A stretch of 64,000 nucleotides of DNA from contig CABZXU010000006.1 of the NCBI GenBank assembly GCA_902529805.1, positions 18,243 to 82,242 on the forward strand. Direction: 5' to 3'. Made by a program: the position numbers and the translations under genes. Positions 1 through 10,727 of this stretch are shown in pieces. Numbering within the stretch: position 1 is the stretch's first letter; every line of letters begins with the position of its first letter. Origin of the DNA: an uncultured Marinoscillum sp. (GTDB taxonomy: Bacteria > Bacteroidota > Bacteroidia > Cytophagales > MED-G16). The notes under the pieces were generated by a model. The model did not search any database. It saw only the letters and a list, made by a program, of their open reading frames with translations, and was not told where the DNA came from.

Positions 1-93
1 TTTCATGTCATATGGTAAACTCCAGGCAAGCTTGTTGTCTTTACCAATTACTTGATTACTAGATACAGCTACAATTATTGAGATATTCTTCAT
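1..93 (-). CDS. folA: Dihydrofolate reductase, N-terminal fragment (cut by window edge)
   Basis: Reverse complement of 1-93 reads MKNISIIVAVSSNQVIGKDNKLAWSLPYDMK, typical DHFR N-terminus (A-x-N-x-V-I-G-x-D/N-x-x-L-x-W-x-L-P); not in the ORF track because it is truncated; overlaps fmt start/stop by ATGA. Confidence 0.85.
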   Translation of the reverse strand, partial: MKNISIIVAVSSNQVIGKDNKLAWSLPYDMK

Positions 94-1001
94 AATTTGT
101 TTCCTTTTAAATATTCTTTAACATTTAAGATTTTTTTCCCTTCTTCTTGAATTTTTGTAATTTGAATACTTTCCCTATCATTATTATTTAGAATAATTTT
201 ATCTTCAATTTGATTTAATCCTATTTCAGCTACGTAATTATTTGTATTTTTTGCATCAATGATTTTAAATACTTTTTTATTATGAATAATTCTAGCTCCA
301 GGGTAGGGGCTTAATCCTTTAATAAGTTGGATTATATTTTTATCATCTAAATCAAAATCAATAAAACAATCCTTTTTTTGAATTTTGGGAGCTTTTATAT
401 CTTTTATAGTTATTTTTTGAATTTCTCTTTTAATATTTTTAGTAAAAATATTTTTAATTGAATCTTTTAAAAGTTCAGCTCCTTCTTTCATTAGTTTATC
501 ATGAAGACTACCTGCTGTTTCATCTTCACTAATACTAATTTTTTTTTTATTTATAATATCTCCCTCGTCAATTTTTTTATTTATAAAAAAAACAGTAACT
601 CCAGTTTCTCTTTCTCCATTTATTATAACCCAATTAATAGGTGCAGCACCTCGATAATTTGGTAATAAAGAAGCATGTAAATTAATTGAGCCATATTTAG
701 GAATATTTATAAGTATTTCAGGTAACATTCTAAATGCAACAACTACAAGAAGGTCAGGTTTAATCTTTTTCATAAGATTAATAAATTCTTTGCTTTTTAA
801 GTTTTTAGGTTGATAAATAGGTATATTATTTTTAATAGCAAAATTTTTTATAGGTGAAAATGATATTTTTTTTCCTCTACCTCTTTTTTTGTCAGTAGCA
901 GTTACAACTCCTAATATGTTATAGTTAGATTTTATTAGAACTTTTAAACTTTCAACAGCAAAATCTGGGGTGCCCATGAAAATAATATTGTTTTTTTTCA
1001 T
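90..1001 (-). CDS. fmt: Methionyl-tRNA formyltransferase
   Basis: MGTPDFAVESL N-terminus, SLLPNYRGAAPINW formyltransferase motif. Confidence 0.97.
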   Translation of the reverse strand: MKKNNIIFMGTPDFAVESLKVLIKSNYNILGVVTATDKKRGRGKKISFSPIKNFAIKNNIPIYQPKNLKSKEFINLMKKIKPDLLVVVAFRMLPEILINIPKYGSINLHASLLPNYRGAAPINWVIINGERETGVTVFFINKKIDEGDIINKKKISISEDETAGSLHDKLMKEGAELLKDSIKNIFTKNIKREIQKITIKDIKAPKIQKKDCFIDFDLDDKNIIQLIKGLSPYPGARIIHNKKVFKIIDAKNTNNYVAEIGLNQIEDKIILNNNDRESIQITKIQEEGKKILNVKEYLKGNKL

Positions 1002-2176
1002 TATTCAAAGTCTTTATATAACAAATACTTTTTTCTAATTACTTTGTAAGAATCAATTTTTTCTTTCCATGAAGCTCTTATTTCATTTTCTGACAGACCA
1101 GATATAATTTGATTTTCCAAAGTTTTATTTCCTGCAATTCTAAAAAAATATTTACCAAAAAAACTATTATCTATTTTTTTTAAATCATTATAAAAATCAA
1201 TTAAATATTTTAAATTAATTTTTTTGTCAACTTTTACTTTTCTAAGATCAATTCCATATGAAGTTTTGTTTTCAAATTTTGGTTTTGATTCTTCTTTAAC
1301 ACTCTTAGGAGTAAAGTTATAATCTTTAATAGACGATTGTGGATGTCCTATTATTTGAAAAGGAAATTTGGTTCCTCTTCCAATGCTAACTATCGTTTGC
1401 TCGAATAAACATAAAGAGGGGTAAAGAAGAATAGATTGATGATTTGGAAGATTAGGGGAAGGTTTAACTGGTAAAATATAATTCTTAGTATGATCCCAAT
1501 TTTTTACTTTTATAATATTAAGTTTTAAATCTTGGCTATTTTCAATCCATTTTTCACCTTTAATCATTTTTGCTAATTCACCTACGGTACATCCATGTAC
1601 AATAGGAATTTCATGCATTCCAACATATGATTTAAATTCTTTTTCAAGAACTGGTCCATCAATATAATTTCCATTAGGGTTTGGCCTATCTAATATCAAA
1701 AATTCAATTTTAAGCTTAGCACATTTTACCATCATATTGTGCATTGCGCTTATATAGGTATAAAATCTAGCACCAACATCTTGAATATCAAATATTACTA
1801 TATCAATCCCTAACATACTTTCATCAGATGGAATTCTATTTAAACCATACATTGATATTATTGGAATTTTTTTATTTTTTATTTTTAGTGTATCATTTTC
1901 TATTTTTTTCCCTCTTTCTATAGCGCCTTTAAATCCATGTTCTGGAGTAAATATTTTTTTTATATCAAACCCAAGGTTAACCAATGTGTCTATTAGATGT
2001 TTATTTTTTACCATTGATGTTTGATTTACTAATAAACCAATTGATTTATTTGAAATAACTTTCTCATATTCTAATATTCTTTCAGCTCCTACAACAACAT
2101 GTTTGTTGTTTTGAAAACCAAATAATTGAATTGACAAAAAATAAAATAATAGACAGGTTTTATAAAATTTATTCAT
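1001..2176 (-). CDS. DUF1343 family protein, NamZ-like exo-beta-N-acetylmuramidase
   Basis: GLLVNQTSM, FTPEHGFKG, DIQDVGARFYTY, LDRPNPNG motifs of DUF1343; N-terminal signal-like hydrophobic segment. Confidence 0.88.
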   Translation of the reverse strand: MNKFYKTCLLFYFLSIQLFGFQNNKHVVVGAERILEYEKVISNKSIGLLVNQTSMVKNKHLIDTLVNLGFDIKKIFTPEHGFKGAIERGKKIENDTLKIKNKKIPIISMYGLNRIPSDESMLGIDIVIFDIQDVGARFYTYISAMHNMMVKCAKLKIEFLILDRPNPNGNYIDGPVLEKEFKSYVGMHEIPIVHGCTVGELAKMIKGEKWIENSQDLKLNIIKVKNWDHTKNYILPVKPSPNLPNHQSILLYPSLCLFEQTIVSIGRGTKFPFQIIGHPQSSIKDYNFTPKSVKEESKPKFENKTSYGIDLRKVKVDKKINLKYLIDFYNDLKKIDNSFFGKYFFRIAGNKTLENQIISGLSENEIRASWKEKIDSYKVIRKKYLLYKDFE

Positions 2177-2253
2177 TTGTTATTGTACTTTTCTATAAAA
2201 GTAAAATATTTAAAACAAATAAGTTGATGAATTAGTTTAAAGAAAAATATTTG

Positions 2254-4449
2254 TTATTCTAACGATATATATGAATGAATTAAATCATTTTTCCTTGAAG
2301 AGCTGCCAACTAAAATTTTGTATTTAATTTCCTCAATTTCCCATTTTTTTTTCTCAGGGTTATACCATGACAAATCATTAATATTTAATTTGAAAGAAAC
2401 ATTTTTTGTTTCTTTAGAAGGAATCAATATCTTTTTAAATCCTCTTAACAATTTGATAGGTCTATCAACTTTTGATTCGTTAAAGCCAACATATAATTGA
2501 GCAACTTCTTTACCATTATAGTTACTAATATTTTCTATATCAAATGATATTTGATATGTTGAATCTTTTGTATTTAACTCTGATATAATAAGGTTTTTAT
2601 AATTAAACTTACTGTAACTTAATCCAAATCCAAATGGATATGATATTGCTTTTCCAAGTTTTTCAAATAAGGTATAACCATGATAATATCCGTAAGTAAT
2701 TGTATCAGTGAATGGATTAAAATATGGATAATCAGAAATGTTTTTTGGAATTGAAAATGGTAATTTGCCACTTGGATTAACATCTCCATAAAGTATTTTT
2801 GCTAGTGCTTTGCCTCCTTCCATTCCTGAATACCATGAAAATAAAATTGAAGGAACTTTACTTTCCCAATTATTCATATCTATAGCACTTCCCCCTACAT
2901 AAACTACAACGAGGTTTTTATTATAATTAGATAATTCTTGAATTAATTTTTCATCATTTTCTGGAAGTTTCAGATTTATTCTGTCGCCACCTATTTTATA
3001 TCCAGGTGAATCGATAAATTCGCCTTCATCTTTATAAGTATATCCTACAACAATAATTAGTTGATCCACATTTTTTGCAATCTCAATTGCATCCTTAATA
3101 TTTGAGGCATCACTATATATAACTTTATTTTTACTATTTCTGTGATAATCTTTTACACCTTCTAAAGGAGTTATTACATAAGGAGCACGAGAATCACTAC
3201 TTCCCCTGTCTCCAGTATTCTTTACATTTGCAAGTCTACCAACAACTCCAATCTTTAGATTAGAATCTTTTTTAAATGGTAAAATTTTATCATTTTTAAT
3301 TAAAACCATACTTTCTTCAGCAGCTTTTCTTGCTAAATTTATATGAGATGAATCTAAAATTAAATTATCATTATATTCAATACTATCGTAAGAAAAAGCA
3401 TATTTTAATCTAGTTTTTAATGTATTTAAAACTAATTTATCAATATCAGAAATTGATATTTCTCCAGATTTAATTAATGATTTTATGTTATTATAACTAT
3501 ACTCGTCTTGCCAAGGCATTTCTACATTTAATCCAGCCTTTATTGCTTTTTTAGCATCATAAATACCCCATATCCAATCTGTACTTACAAATCCTTCAAA
3601 CCCCCAATCTTCTCGTAAAATTTTAGTTAGTAATTCATAATTACTACCACAATATTCTCCTCTAACTTGGTTGTATGCAGACATTAATGAAGCAGGTTTC
3701 CCTTTTTGAATTACTTTTTTAAAATGAGGAAGATAAACTTCTCTTAATGTTCTTTCATCGACAGATACATCAATTTCCCATCTAGAGTTTTCAATACTGT
3801 TAAGTGCAAAATGTTTTGGACAAGCCATCACATTATGTTTTTGAATTCCTTTTACTGCTGCAAATCCAAACTCTCCAAGTAACCATGGATCTTCTCCATA
3901 TGTTTCTTGAGCTCTTCCCCAACCTGGATGTCTTAAGAGGTTTATGCATGGTGTAGCTGCATAATTAGTTTTATTAGCTCTCATTTCTTTTGCTATAACT
4001 TCATGCACTTTATATTCTAAATCAACATTCCATGATGATGCTCTTGCCATACCAACAGGAAAAGTTGTGACAGCATTTTTTTTATCAAGGACTCTTGCTC
4101 CTCTTGGCCCATCAGATAAAACCCATGGAGGAATGTTTAATCTATCATTTTTTCCAGCATAAATATGAGCAAATCTGTTTTTGAATAAATAATTTCCTAA
4201 AAATTTTGGTATAGACTCTATCATTTTTTCTCCATACATTTGATCAATTTTTTCTTCAAGTGACATTTGAGATAAAATTTTTTCAGATAAACTATCAGTA
4301 TTAATTTCCCAAATTTTTTTTGAATATAAATTTTGATTTGCTTTTAGTGAAATTGTTTTATAATTTTTATTTATATATAAAACAAAAAAGATTAGAGTTG
4401 TAAAAAGAATTAAAAAGGATATGATTACTTTTAAAAGTTTATAAAACAT
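2254..4449 (-). CDS. Glycoside hydrolase family 3 (beta-glucosidase-like) with C-terminal FnIII-like domain
   Basis: SDGPRGAR, CPKHFALNS, GFVSTDWIWG (catalytic Asp region), SYPFGFGLSYSKF motifs. Confidence 0.95.
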   Translation of the reverse strand: MFYKLLKVIISFLILFTTLIFFVLYINKNYKTISLKANQNLYSKKIWEINTDSLSEKILSQMSLEEKIDQMYGEKMIESIPKFLGNYLFKNRFAHIYAGKNDRLNIPPWVLSDGPRGARVLDKKNAVTTFPVGMARASSWNVDLEYKVHEVIAKEMRANKTNYAATPCINLLRHPGWGRAQETYGEDPWLLGEFGFAAVKGIQKHNVMACPKHFALNSIENSRWEIDVSVDERTLREVYLPHFKKVIQKGKPASLMSAYNQVRGEYCGSNYELLTKILREDWGFEGFVSTDWIWGIYDAKKAIKAGLNVEMPWQDEYSYNNIKSLIKSGEISISDIDKLVLNTLKTRLKYAFSYDSIEYNDNLILDSSHINLARKAAEESMVLIKNDKILPFKKDSNLKIGVVGRLANVKNTGDRGSSDSRAPYVITPLEGVKDYHRNSKNKVIYSDASNIKDAIEIAKNVDQLIIVVGYTYKDEGEFIDSPGYKIGGDRINLKLPENDEKLIQELSNYNKNLVVVYVGGSAIDMNNWESKVPSILFSWYSGMEGGKALAKILYGDVNPSGKLPFSIPKNISDYPYFNPFTDTITYGYYHGYTLFEKLGKAISYPFGFGLSYSKFNYKNLIISELNTKDSTYQISFDIENISNYNGKEVAQLYVGFNESKVDRPIKLLRGFKKILIPSKETKNVSFKLNINDLSWYNPEKKKWEIEEIKYKILVGSSSRKNDLIHSYISLE

Positions 4450-4451
4450 TT

Positions 4452-5804
4452 TTATAATTCATTGATTGACTTATCTAGCCAATTGTTTCTTTTAGTTATC
4501 CATTTAATCAAATAATCTATTTCAGATTCATAACTATTTCCTACATAATTATTTGGCCATAAATATTTGCCAAGTACATTCCATTTCGAATAATTTCTAT
4601 ATACAGCACCAGATTCATTTTTTAAAATAGAAATATAATTTTGAATCATTTGAAATATATTTTCATCAGAAAGTTCCTTTTTTCTAAGTTCGTTCCATCT
4701 TTCTTTTAATTTATTTACAAAATACTCATCTTTTAAAAGTTTTTCCCACCAAAAAGGTATTAACCAAAAATCATCCGAGCATTTTTCATTGAATTTGTAT
4801 GTCCATGTATCATATTTTTCTCCACTGCAGTAATTTCCATTTCCAAAAGAAAGGTTAAAATCCCATATTGGTCCAATTTTTAATTTTTCATTTCTATTTT
4901 TATGTAAGAAAGTGCTTAATCTATACCCATCTAAATTATTAGACAATTCATTTAAGATAAAAAAATCTATAAAACTTTCTATATCAATATATTTTCTATA
5001 ACCGATTAATGAATCTTTAAAATTTATTCCAGAAAGTGCTTCTTCAAAGCTGTGAAAATAATTCTGAATATATTTTTTTTGTTCGTTGTGAATGTCTTTA
5101 GCTTTTGGATACTCATAATTAAACCAAATAGACTGATATGTCCCGGAATTGGGTTGATAATTTGATTTAAAAGCATTAAAATCATTATAAACTTGTTCTC
5201 CATTATCATCATCACTTTTATCTATTTTAATGATGTAACCACCAGAAATATTAATTGAATCCAGATCACTATTTTCAAGTTTTTTAATAGCTATTCTATT
5301 TTTATCTCTCTTTAATTTTTCCATAAAAACATATACACCCATATATTCATTGTTTATTGTTAATTCACAAAACTTTGTTCTACTTGCATATCTTCCTATC
5401 TGATTTGATAAATCATAAATTAATTTATTTCTAACAAGTGTTTTATCACTGTAAGGACCATAAAAAATCCAATCTTCTTCCTCTGGGAATCCTAACAATG
5501 TATAATCCATATCCTCATTATTATTATCCCAAGTTTCAAACCCATAAGATTTTTTATCAAATAGCTGGGAGCTTGATCCTCTATATTCAATGCCGATATT
5601 ACCATCATACAAAATGGTGCTATCTTTTAGAATTATCATTTTTGAGGGTATTTTTGGTTCATCAACAATTTGTTTGTTTAAGGTATTTATTTTAACATGA
5701 GGAATAATTTTACCTATTTCCGGATATTCTACTAAAGAATTAGGTAAATCTTCAATTTTATTACAAGCAAATAATATAAAAAATAATAAGTATATTTTTT
5801 TCAT
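4452..5804 (-). CDS. CotH kinase family lipoprotein
   Basis: GIEYRGSSSQLFDKKSYGFE and GPIWDFNLSFGN motifs; LFACNK lipobox. Confidence 0.9.
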   Translation of the reverse strand: MKKIYLLFFILFACNKIEDLPNSLVEYPEIGKIIPHVKINTLNKQIVDEPKIPSKMIILKDSTILYDGNIGIEYRGSSSQLFDKKSYGFETWDNNNEDMDYTLLGFPEEEDWIFYGPYSDKTLVRNKLIYDLSNQIGRYASRTKFCELTINNEYMGVYVFMEKLKRDKNRIAIKKLENSDLDSINISGGYIIKIDKSDDDNGEQVYNDFNAFKSNYQPNSGTYQSIWFNYEYPKAKDIHNEQKKYIQNYFHSFEEALSGINFKDSLIGYRKYIDIESFIDFFILNELSNNLDGYRLSTFLHKNRNEKLKIGPIWDFNLSFGNGNYCSGEKYDTWTYKFNEKCSDDFWLIPFWWEKLLKDEYFVNKLKERWNELRKKELSDENIFQMIQNYISILKNESGAVYRNYSKWNVLGKYLWPNNYVGNSYESEIDYLIKWITKRNNWLDKSINEL

Positions 5805-5902
5805 AAAAAATATTAGAATTCAAATATTTGATAGCCGGTAAAATTATTTATTTTTTAATTACTATATCCAAATTAATGTTTTAAAATGAATTAATTTTAA
5901 AT

Positions 5903-7126
5903 ATGAACTTTTCTAGATTTATCTCAAAAAGAATATGGAATAATAATTTTTCAAGTTTTTCATCGCTAATAAGTAAAATAGCAATTGGGGGAATTGTTTT
6001 AGGAGTGACCATAATTTTATTATCTTTTTTTATTTTAAATGGTTTTAAAAATGAAATAAAAAATAATGTATATTCTTTTTCTGGTCATTTTAATATTTCT
6101 AAATACACAGGTAAATTTAGTTATAAAGATAATCCTCTTAATTTAAATGTTGGTTTAAGTTCTCATTTAGAAAAATTGAATTACGTAAAATATTTTCAGC
6201 CATATATTTTGTCACCAATTTTGATCAAATCAAACTCTGATGATATAGAAGGGGTATTATTTAAAGGAGTTGATAAAAACTTCAATTCTGATCTATTTAA
6301 TAGTAAAATAATAAATGGTAATTGGTTAGATTTTAAAAAAAACAATGAATATTCTAATGAAATTATAATTAGTAAAAATTTACAAAAAGTTTTAAATGCC
6401 AAAATTGGTGATGACGTATATTTATATTTTGCAAATAATCCTCCAGTTTATAGAAAATTAAAATTAAAGGGAGTATTTGAAACGGGTATGCAAGAATTTG
6501 ATAATAATTTCATATTTGGAGATATTCTTCTTTTAAGAAAAATTTATAATTGGAATGACAGTTTAGTCTCTGGAGTTGAAGTTTTTGTTGAGAATCAAAA
6601 TAATTTAGAATCAATTTATAATGATTTAAAAACCAAAACTGCTTTTGATGAATTTATTGAAAAAACTGATACTAAGTATATTCAAGTTTTTGATTGGTTA
6701 AAACTTTTAGATAGAAATATATTAATATTTTTTACTTTAATTTTATTTGTAGCATCATTTAATATGATTTCAATTTTATTAATTCTAATTATGGAGAGAA
6801 TTAGAATGATTGGTATTCTTAAGGCATTAGGTTCAAATAACAATCAAATAAAAAATATTTTCTTATATAATGGTCTAAGGTTGATCTTTTTAGGTTTATT
6901 TTTAGGAAATTTAATCAGTATTATATTTGCTGTTTTTCAAGATAAATTTAAAATATTAAAACTTGATAAAACTAGTTACTATATGGATTATGTTCCTATA
7001 GGATGGGATTTATATGCTCTTTCTAAATTAAATTTATTGATATTAATTGTAATTTTTTTAGTGATTTTTTTACCTATACTTGTTATAAATAGAATAAAGA
7101 TTTTAGACTCAATTAAATTTAGTTGA
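5903..7126 (+). CDS. ABC transporter permease, LolC/LolE (FtsX-like) family
   Basis: N-terminal RFISKRIW, 4 TM layout, MERIRMIGILKALGSNNNQIKNIFLYNG FtsX-like signature. Confidence 0.88.
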   Translation: MNFSRFISKRIWNNNFSSFSSLISKIAIGGIVLGVTIILLSFFILNGFKNEIKNNVYSFSGHFNISKYTGKFSYKDNPLNLNVGLSSHLEKLNYVKYFQPYILSPILIKSNSDDIEGVLFKGVDKNFNSDLFNSKIINGNWLDFKKNNEYSNEIIISKNLQKVLNAKIGDDVYLYFANNPPVYRKLKLKGVFETGMQEFDNNFIFGDILLLRKIYNWNDSLVSGVEVFVENQNNLESIYNDLKTKTAFDEFIEKTDTKYIQVFDWLKLLDRNILIFFTLILFVASFNMISILLILIMERIRMIGILKALGSNNNQIKNIFLYNGLRLIFLGLFLGNLISIIFAVFQDKFKILKLDKTSYYMDYVPIGWDLYALSKLNLLILIVIFLVIFLPILVINRIKILDSIKFS

Positions 7127-7859
7127 TTTTATAATTTGTAAAAAAACTTAAAATTTTCATTTTTATTATTCCAAATATTGCTTCACCAAATATTGAAAAT
7201 GACATTTTTGACTTTCCTCTTACTCTGTCCTTAAAAATTATAGGAATTTCTTTTATTATAAAATTTAATTTTGTTGCAATAAATTTTAATTGAATTTGAA
7301 ATGCATAACCTTCAAACATTATATTATATTTTAAAATATTTTTTAATGCAAACAAAGAATATCCATTAAACCCTCCAGTTGTATCTTTAACTCTAATTCC
7401 TGTAACTATATTTACATATCTATTCGCAAAATAGGACAACAATACTCTTTCAATTGGCCAGTTTACAACAGTAATTCCTTTTATATATCTTGAACCAATA
7501 ACTACATCTAATTTATTTTTTGAAATTTGATTTTGTAAGACTTCAAGATCTTTTGGATTGTGTGATCCATCAGCATCTAGCTGGAAAATATAAGAATATT
7601 TTTTTGATATAGCATAATTAAAACCTTCTATATAAGCTGATCCTAAACCTTTTTTATTACTTCTTTCTAAAAGATGAATATTAAAATTATACTTTTTACT
7701 TTCAATAATTTTTTTTACAATTTCTCCAGTTTTGTCAGGGGAGTTATCATCTACAACTATAATATCAAATTTTGTTTTAAGACTAGATATTTCATCTATT
7801 GTAATGGTTATATTCTCTTTTTCATTGAATGTAGGAATAATTACAACATTTTCATTCAT
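7119..7859 (-). CDS. Glycosyltransferase family 2, polyprenol-phosphate mannosyltransferase-like
   Basis: VVIIPTFNEKENI, VVDDNSPDKTG, QLDADGSHNPKDL, IGSRYIKG, GGFNGYSLFAL. Confidence 0.92.
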   Translation of the reverse strand: MNENVVIIPTFNEKENITITIDEISSLKTKFDIIVVDDNSPDKTGEIVKKIIESKKYNFNIHLLERSNKKGLGSAYIEGFNYAISKKYSYIFQLDADGSHNPKDLEVLQNQISKNKLDVVIGSRYIKGITVVNWPIERVLLSYFANRYVNIVTGIRVKDTTGGFNGYSLFALKNILKYNIMFEGYAFQIQLKFIATKLNFIIKEIPIIFKDRVRGKSKMSFSIFGEAIFGIIKMKILSFFTNYKIN

Positions 7860-7959
7860 ATTAAAATGTATTTTAAATCAATTTATTAATAAATTTGTTA
7901 AACCAAAATATAACTTTTTTAAAAAGAGTTAAATTCCTTTAATTTGTTCATTATTTTTT

Positions 7960-9753
7960 ATGAATATAGAAAAAAAGCTTAAAACATCAGTATCATCAGC
8001 AATACACTCTATTTATAGTCATAAAATAAAAAGTGATGATATTCAAATTCAATCTACATCAAATGAATATGAAGGTTATTATACTATCCTTTTATTTTTT
8101 CTTTCAAAAATTTTTAGTGAAAACCCAGCTAAAATTGGAGAAAAAATCGGAAATCATTTAATTGAAAATGAAGATTTTATAGAATCATTTAATGTTGAAA
8201 AAGGATTTCTAAATATTGATATTAATAAAATTTCTTGGTTAAAATTATTTTTTAATATTTATTCTGAAAAGGATTGGGGATTTAAAATGAATATTGGAAA
8301 AGAATTAATGGTTGAATTTTCTTCCCCAAATACAAATAAACCACTTCATTTAGGTCATTTAAGAAATATTTTTCTTGGAGATTCAATTTCTAGAATATTA
8401 AAAGCTGTTGGCTATAAAGTTCATAGAGTTCAAATTATCAACGATAGAGGAATACATATATGTAAATCTATGGTAGCATGGATAAAATTTGGCAAGGGAG
8501 ATTCACCTGAGAAATCTGGAATTAAAGGTGATCACTTTGTTGGTAAATATTACGTTTTATATCAAGAAGAACTTAATAAAGAAATTAATCAAAAAATTAA
8601 AAAAGGAGTAACTAAAGAAGAAGCAGAAAAGAATGCTCAAATATTTAATGAGGCGAAGAATCTTTTAATTAAATGGGAGAATAGAGATCCTGAAACTATT
8701 AAGCTATGGAAAAAAATGAATAAATGGGTATATGAAGGTTTTGATAAAACTTATGAGACATTGGGTGTTGATTTTGATAAAATATATTATGAGTCAGAAA
8801 CCTATTTGTATGGAAAAAAAGAAGTTGAAAAGGGACTTAAAAAGAAAATATTTTTCCAAAAAAATGATAATTCTATTTGGGTAGATTTAAATAAATATGG
8901 ACTAGATAATAAATTATTGGTTAGAAGTGATGGAACTTCTGTCTATATAACTCAAGATATTGGTACAGCAATATTAAGGTTTAGAGATTTCCCAAAAATT
9001 GAAAAACAGATTTATACAGTTGGAAATGAACAAGAATATCATTTTAAGGTATTATTTAAAATATTAGAAATTCAAGGTTTTGATTGGGCAAAAGAATGTT
9101 ACCATCTTTCTTATGGTATGATTGATTTACCTTCCGGTAAAATGAAGTCAAGAGAAGGTACAGTTGTCGATGCTGACAAATTACTTGAAGAAATGGTTCA
9201 TATCTCTGAGAAAAGAACTAAGGAATTAGGTAAGATTAAAGATTTTAATAAAAATGAACAAAAATTATTATTTGATAAAATTGCACTGTCTGCTATTAAA
9301 TATTTTTTATTAAAAATCGATCCAAAAAAACCCATGTTATTTGATCCTAATGAATCTATAGATTTTCAAGGAAATACTGGTCCTTTTATCCAATATACTT
9401 ATGCTAGAATTATATCTATTTTAGAAAGAGCAAAAAATAAAGGAATTAAAGAAGACTTTAATACAAATTTAAATGTTAAAAGTATTAATGAATTTGAAAA
9501 AAAAATAGTCTATTTATTAAGTATTTTTCCTGATAAAATATTAGTTGCTGCATCTGATTTTTCTCCTTCAACAATAGCAAACTATATTTACGACCTATCA
9601 AAAGCCTACAATAGGTTTTATCAAGAAATTTCAATTTTTAAGGAAGAAGATAATGAAACAATTCTTTTTAGAATATCGTTATCTAAATCTGTCAGTAAAA
9701 TTATATCTAGTGCTATGAAACTTTTAGGTATTAATATGACTAGCAAAATGTAA
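7960..9753 (+). CDS. argS: Arginyl-tRNA synthetase
   Basis: EFSSPNTNKPLHLGHLRN (HIGH-type), GMIDLPSGKMKSREGTVVDAD, C-terminal DALR domain. Confidence 0.97.
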   Translation: MNIEKKLKTSVSSAIHSIYSHKIKSDDIQIQSTSNEYEGYYTILLFFLSKIFSENPAKIGEKIGNHLIENEDFIESFNVEKGFLNIDINKISWLKLFFNIYSEKDWGFKMNIGKELMVEFSSPNTNKPLHLGHLRNIFLGDSISRILKAVGYKVHRVQIINDRGIHICKSMVAWIKFGKGDSPEKSGIKGDHFVGKYYVLYQEELNKEINQKIKKGVTKEEAEKNAQIFNEAKNLLIKWENRDPETIKLWKKMNKWVYEGFDKTYETLGVDFDKIYYESETYLYGKKEVEKGLKKKIFFQKNDNSIWVDLNKYGLDNKLLVRSDGTSVYITQDIGTAILRFRDFPKIEKQIYTVGNEQEYHFKVLFKILEIQGFDWAKECYHLSYGMIDLPSGKMKSREGTVVDADKLLEEMVHISEKRTKELGKIKDFNKNEQKLLFDKIALSAIKYFLLKIDPKKPMLFDPNESIDFQGNTGPFIQYTYARIISILERAKNKGIKEDFNTNLNVKSINEFEKKIVYLLSIFPDKILVAASDFSPSTIANYIYDLSKAYNRFYQEISIFKEEDNETILFRISLSKSVSKIISSAMKLLGINMTSKM

Positions 9754-9756
9754 TAT

Positions 9757-10356
9757 ATGAAGTGGTTTATTATAATTTCTGCATTTTTTTCTATTATTAT
9801 GGTTTTTAATTCATTTTATAGTTTCGTCTTTAATAGTGTTTCGGAAATAAAACCGAATTATAAAAGTGATTTTAATTCTGATTCATTTTATAATTTACAT
9901 GCTATATCAATTGATGGCGATAAAATTGATTTTAAAACGTTTAAAGGTAAGAAAGTTCTAATTGTAAATGTTGCTTCAGAATGTGGGTATACAAATCAAT
10001 ATGATGATCTACAATACCTTCACAGAAAATATTCTAATCGTCTTGTAATTTTAGGTTTTCCTTCTAACAATTTTGGCAAACAAGAACCTGGTTCTAATGT
10101 TAATATTCTTGAATTTTGTCAATCAAACTTTGGTGTTGAGTTTCAAATGTTTCAAAAAACTGATGTAATAGGTGAAAACTCTCACCCTGTATATAAGTGG
10201 CTTTCGTCATCAACTTTAAATGGTTGGAATGATAAGTCACCAAAATGGAATTTTTATAAATATTTAATTGATGAAAAAGGAAAATTATCTAAAGTTCTTG
10301 CCTCATCAATAAATCCAAGAGATTCAATAATAACTGACTTCATTGAATCTGACTAA
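9757..10356 (+). CDS. Glutathione peroxidase (Cys-type thiol peroxidase)
   Basis: VLIVNVASECGYTNQY, FPSNNFGKQEPG, KWNFYKYLIDEKG. Confidence 0.95.
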   Translation: MKWFIIISAFFSIIMVFNSFYSFVFNSVSEIKPNYKSDFNSDSFYNLHAISIDGDKIDFKTFKGKKVLIVNVASECGYTNQYDDLQYLHRKYSNRLVILGFPSNNFGKQEPGSNVNILEFCQSNFGVEFQMFQKTDVIGENSHPVYKWLSSSTLNGWNDKSPKWNFYKYLIDEKGKLSKVLASSINPRDSIITDFIESD

Positions 10357-10727
10357 TCTAAGTACGGATCTTGATTTAAATTCTTTATAAATATTTTTCT
10401 TATTGATTGTCCAAAGGATGAACCTATTCCACCTAAAAAACCTCCTATTGAGCTGGAAATACTTAAAAGAACAATACTATTATTTAAAAATAAAATATTA
10501 GCTACTTTTTGAGAGATAATGGAATTAGTTTGAACATCTAATTGAAACAATAATATAAGCCATGCTAAAAATATCCCCAGAAACCCACTTATAAAATGGC
10601 TAAGTAAATTATCTATAAAAATTAACCCTACAATTATTGGATAAATAACGATTAACCACCAATGATTATCAAATCCAAAAAAATATGTAAAAAGAAAAAT
10701 TATAAATACTCTAAAAAGAAAATTCAT
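10353..10727 (-). CDS. Hypothetical integral membrane protein
   Basis: ORF of 124 aa with several hydrophobic segments; ATGA-coupled to the penicillin acylase upstream. Confidence 0.65.
   Translation of the reverse strand: MNFLFRVFIIFLFTYFFGFDNHWWLIVIYPIIVGLIFIDNLLSHFISGFLGIFLAWLILLFQLDVQTNSIISQKVANILFLNNSIVLLSISSSIGGFLGGIGSSFGQSIRKIFIKNLNQDPYLD

Noticed and set aside
2318-2500. Short + ORF inside the GH3 gene (also 5024-5215, 5438-5695, 6196-6402, 7674-7932, 11548-11763, 12727-12915)
   Set aside because: Shadow ORFs antisense or out-of-frame to long well-supported genes; low-complexity composition, no recognisable domain.
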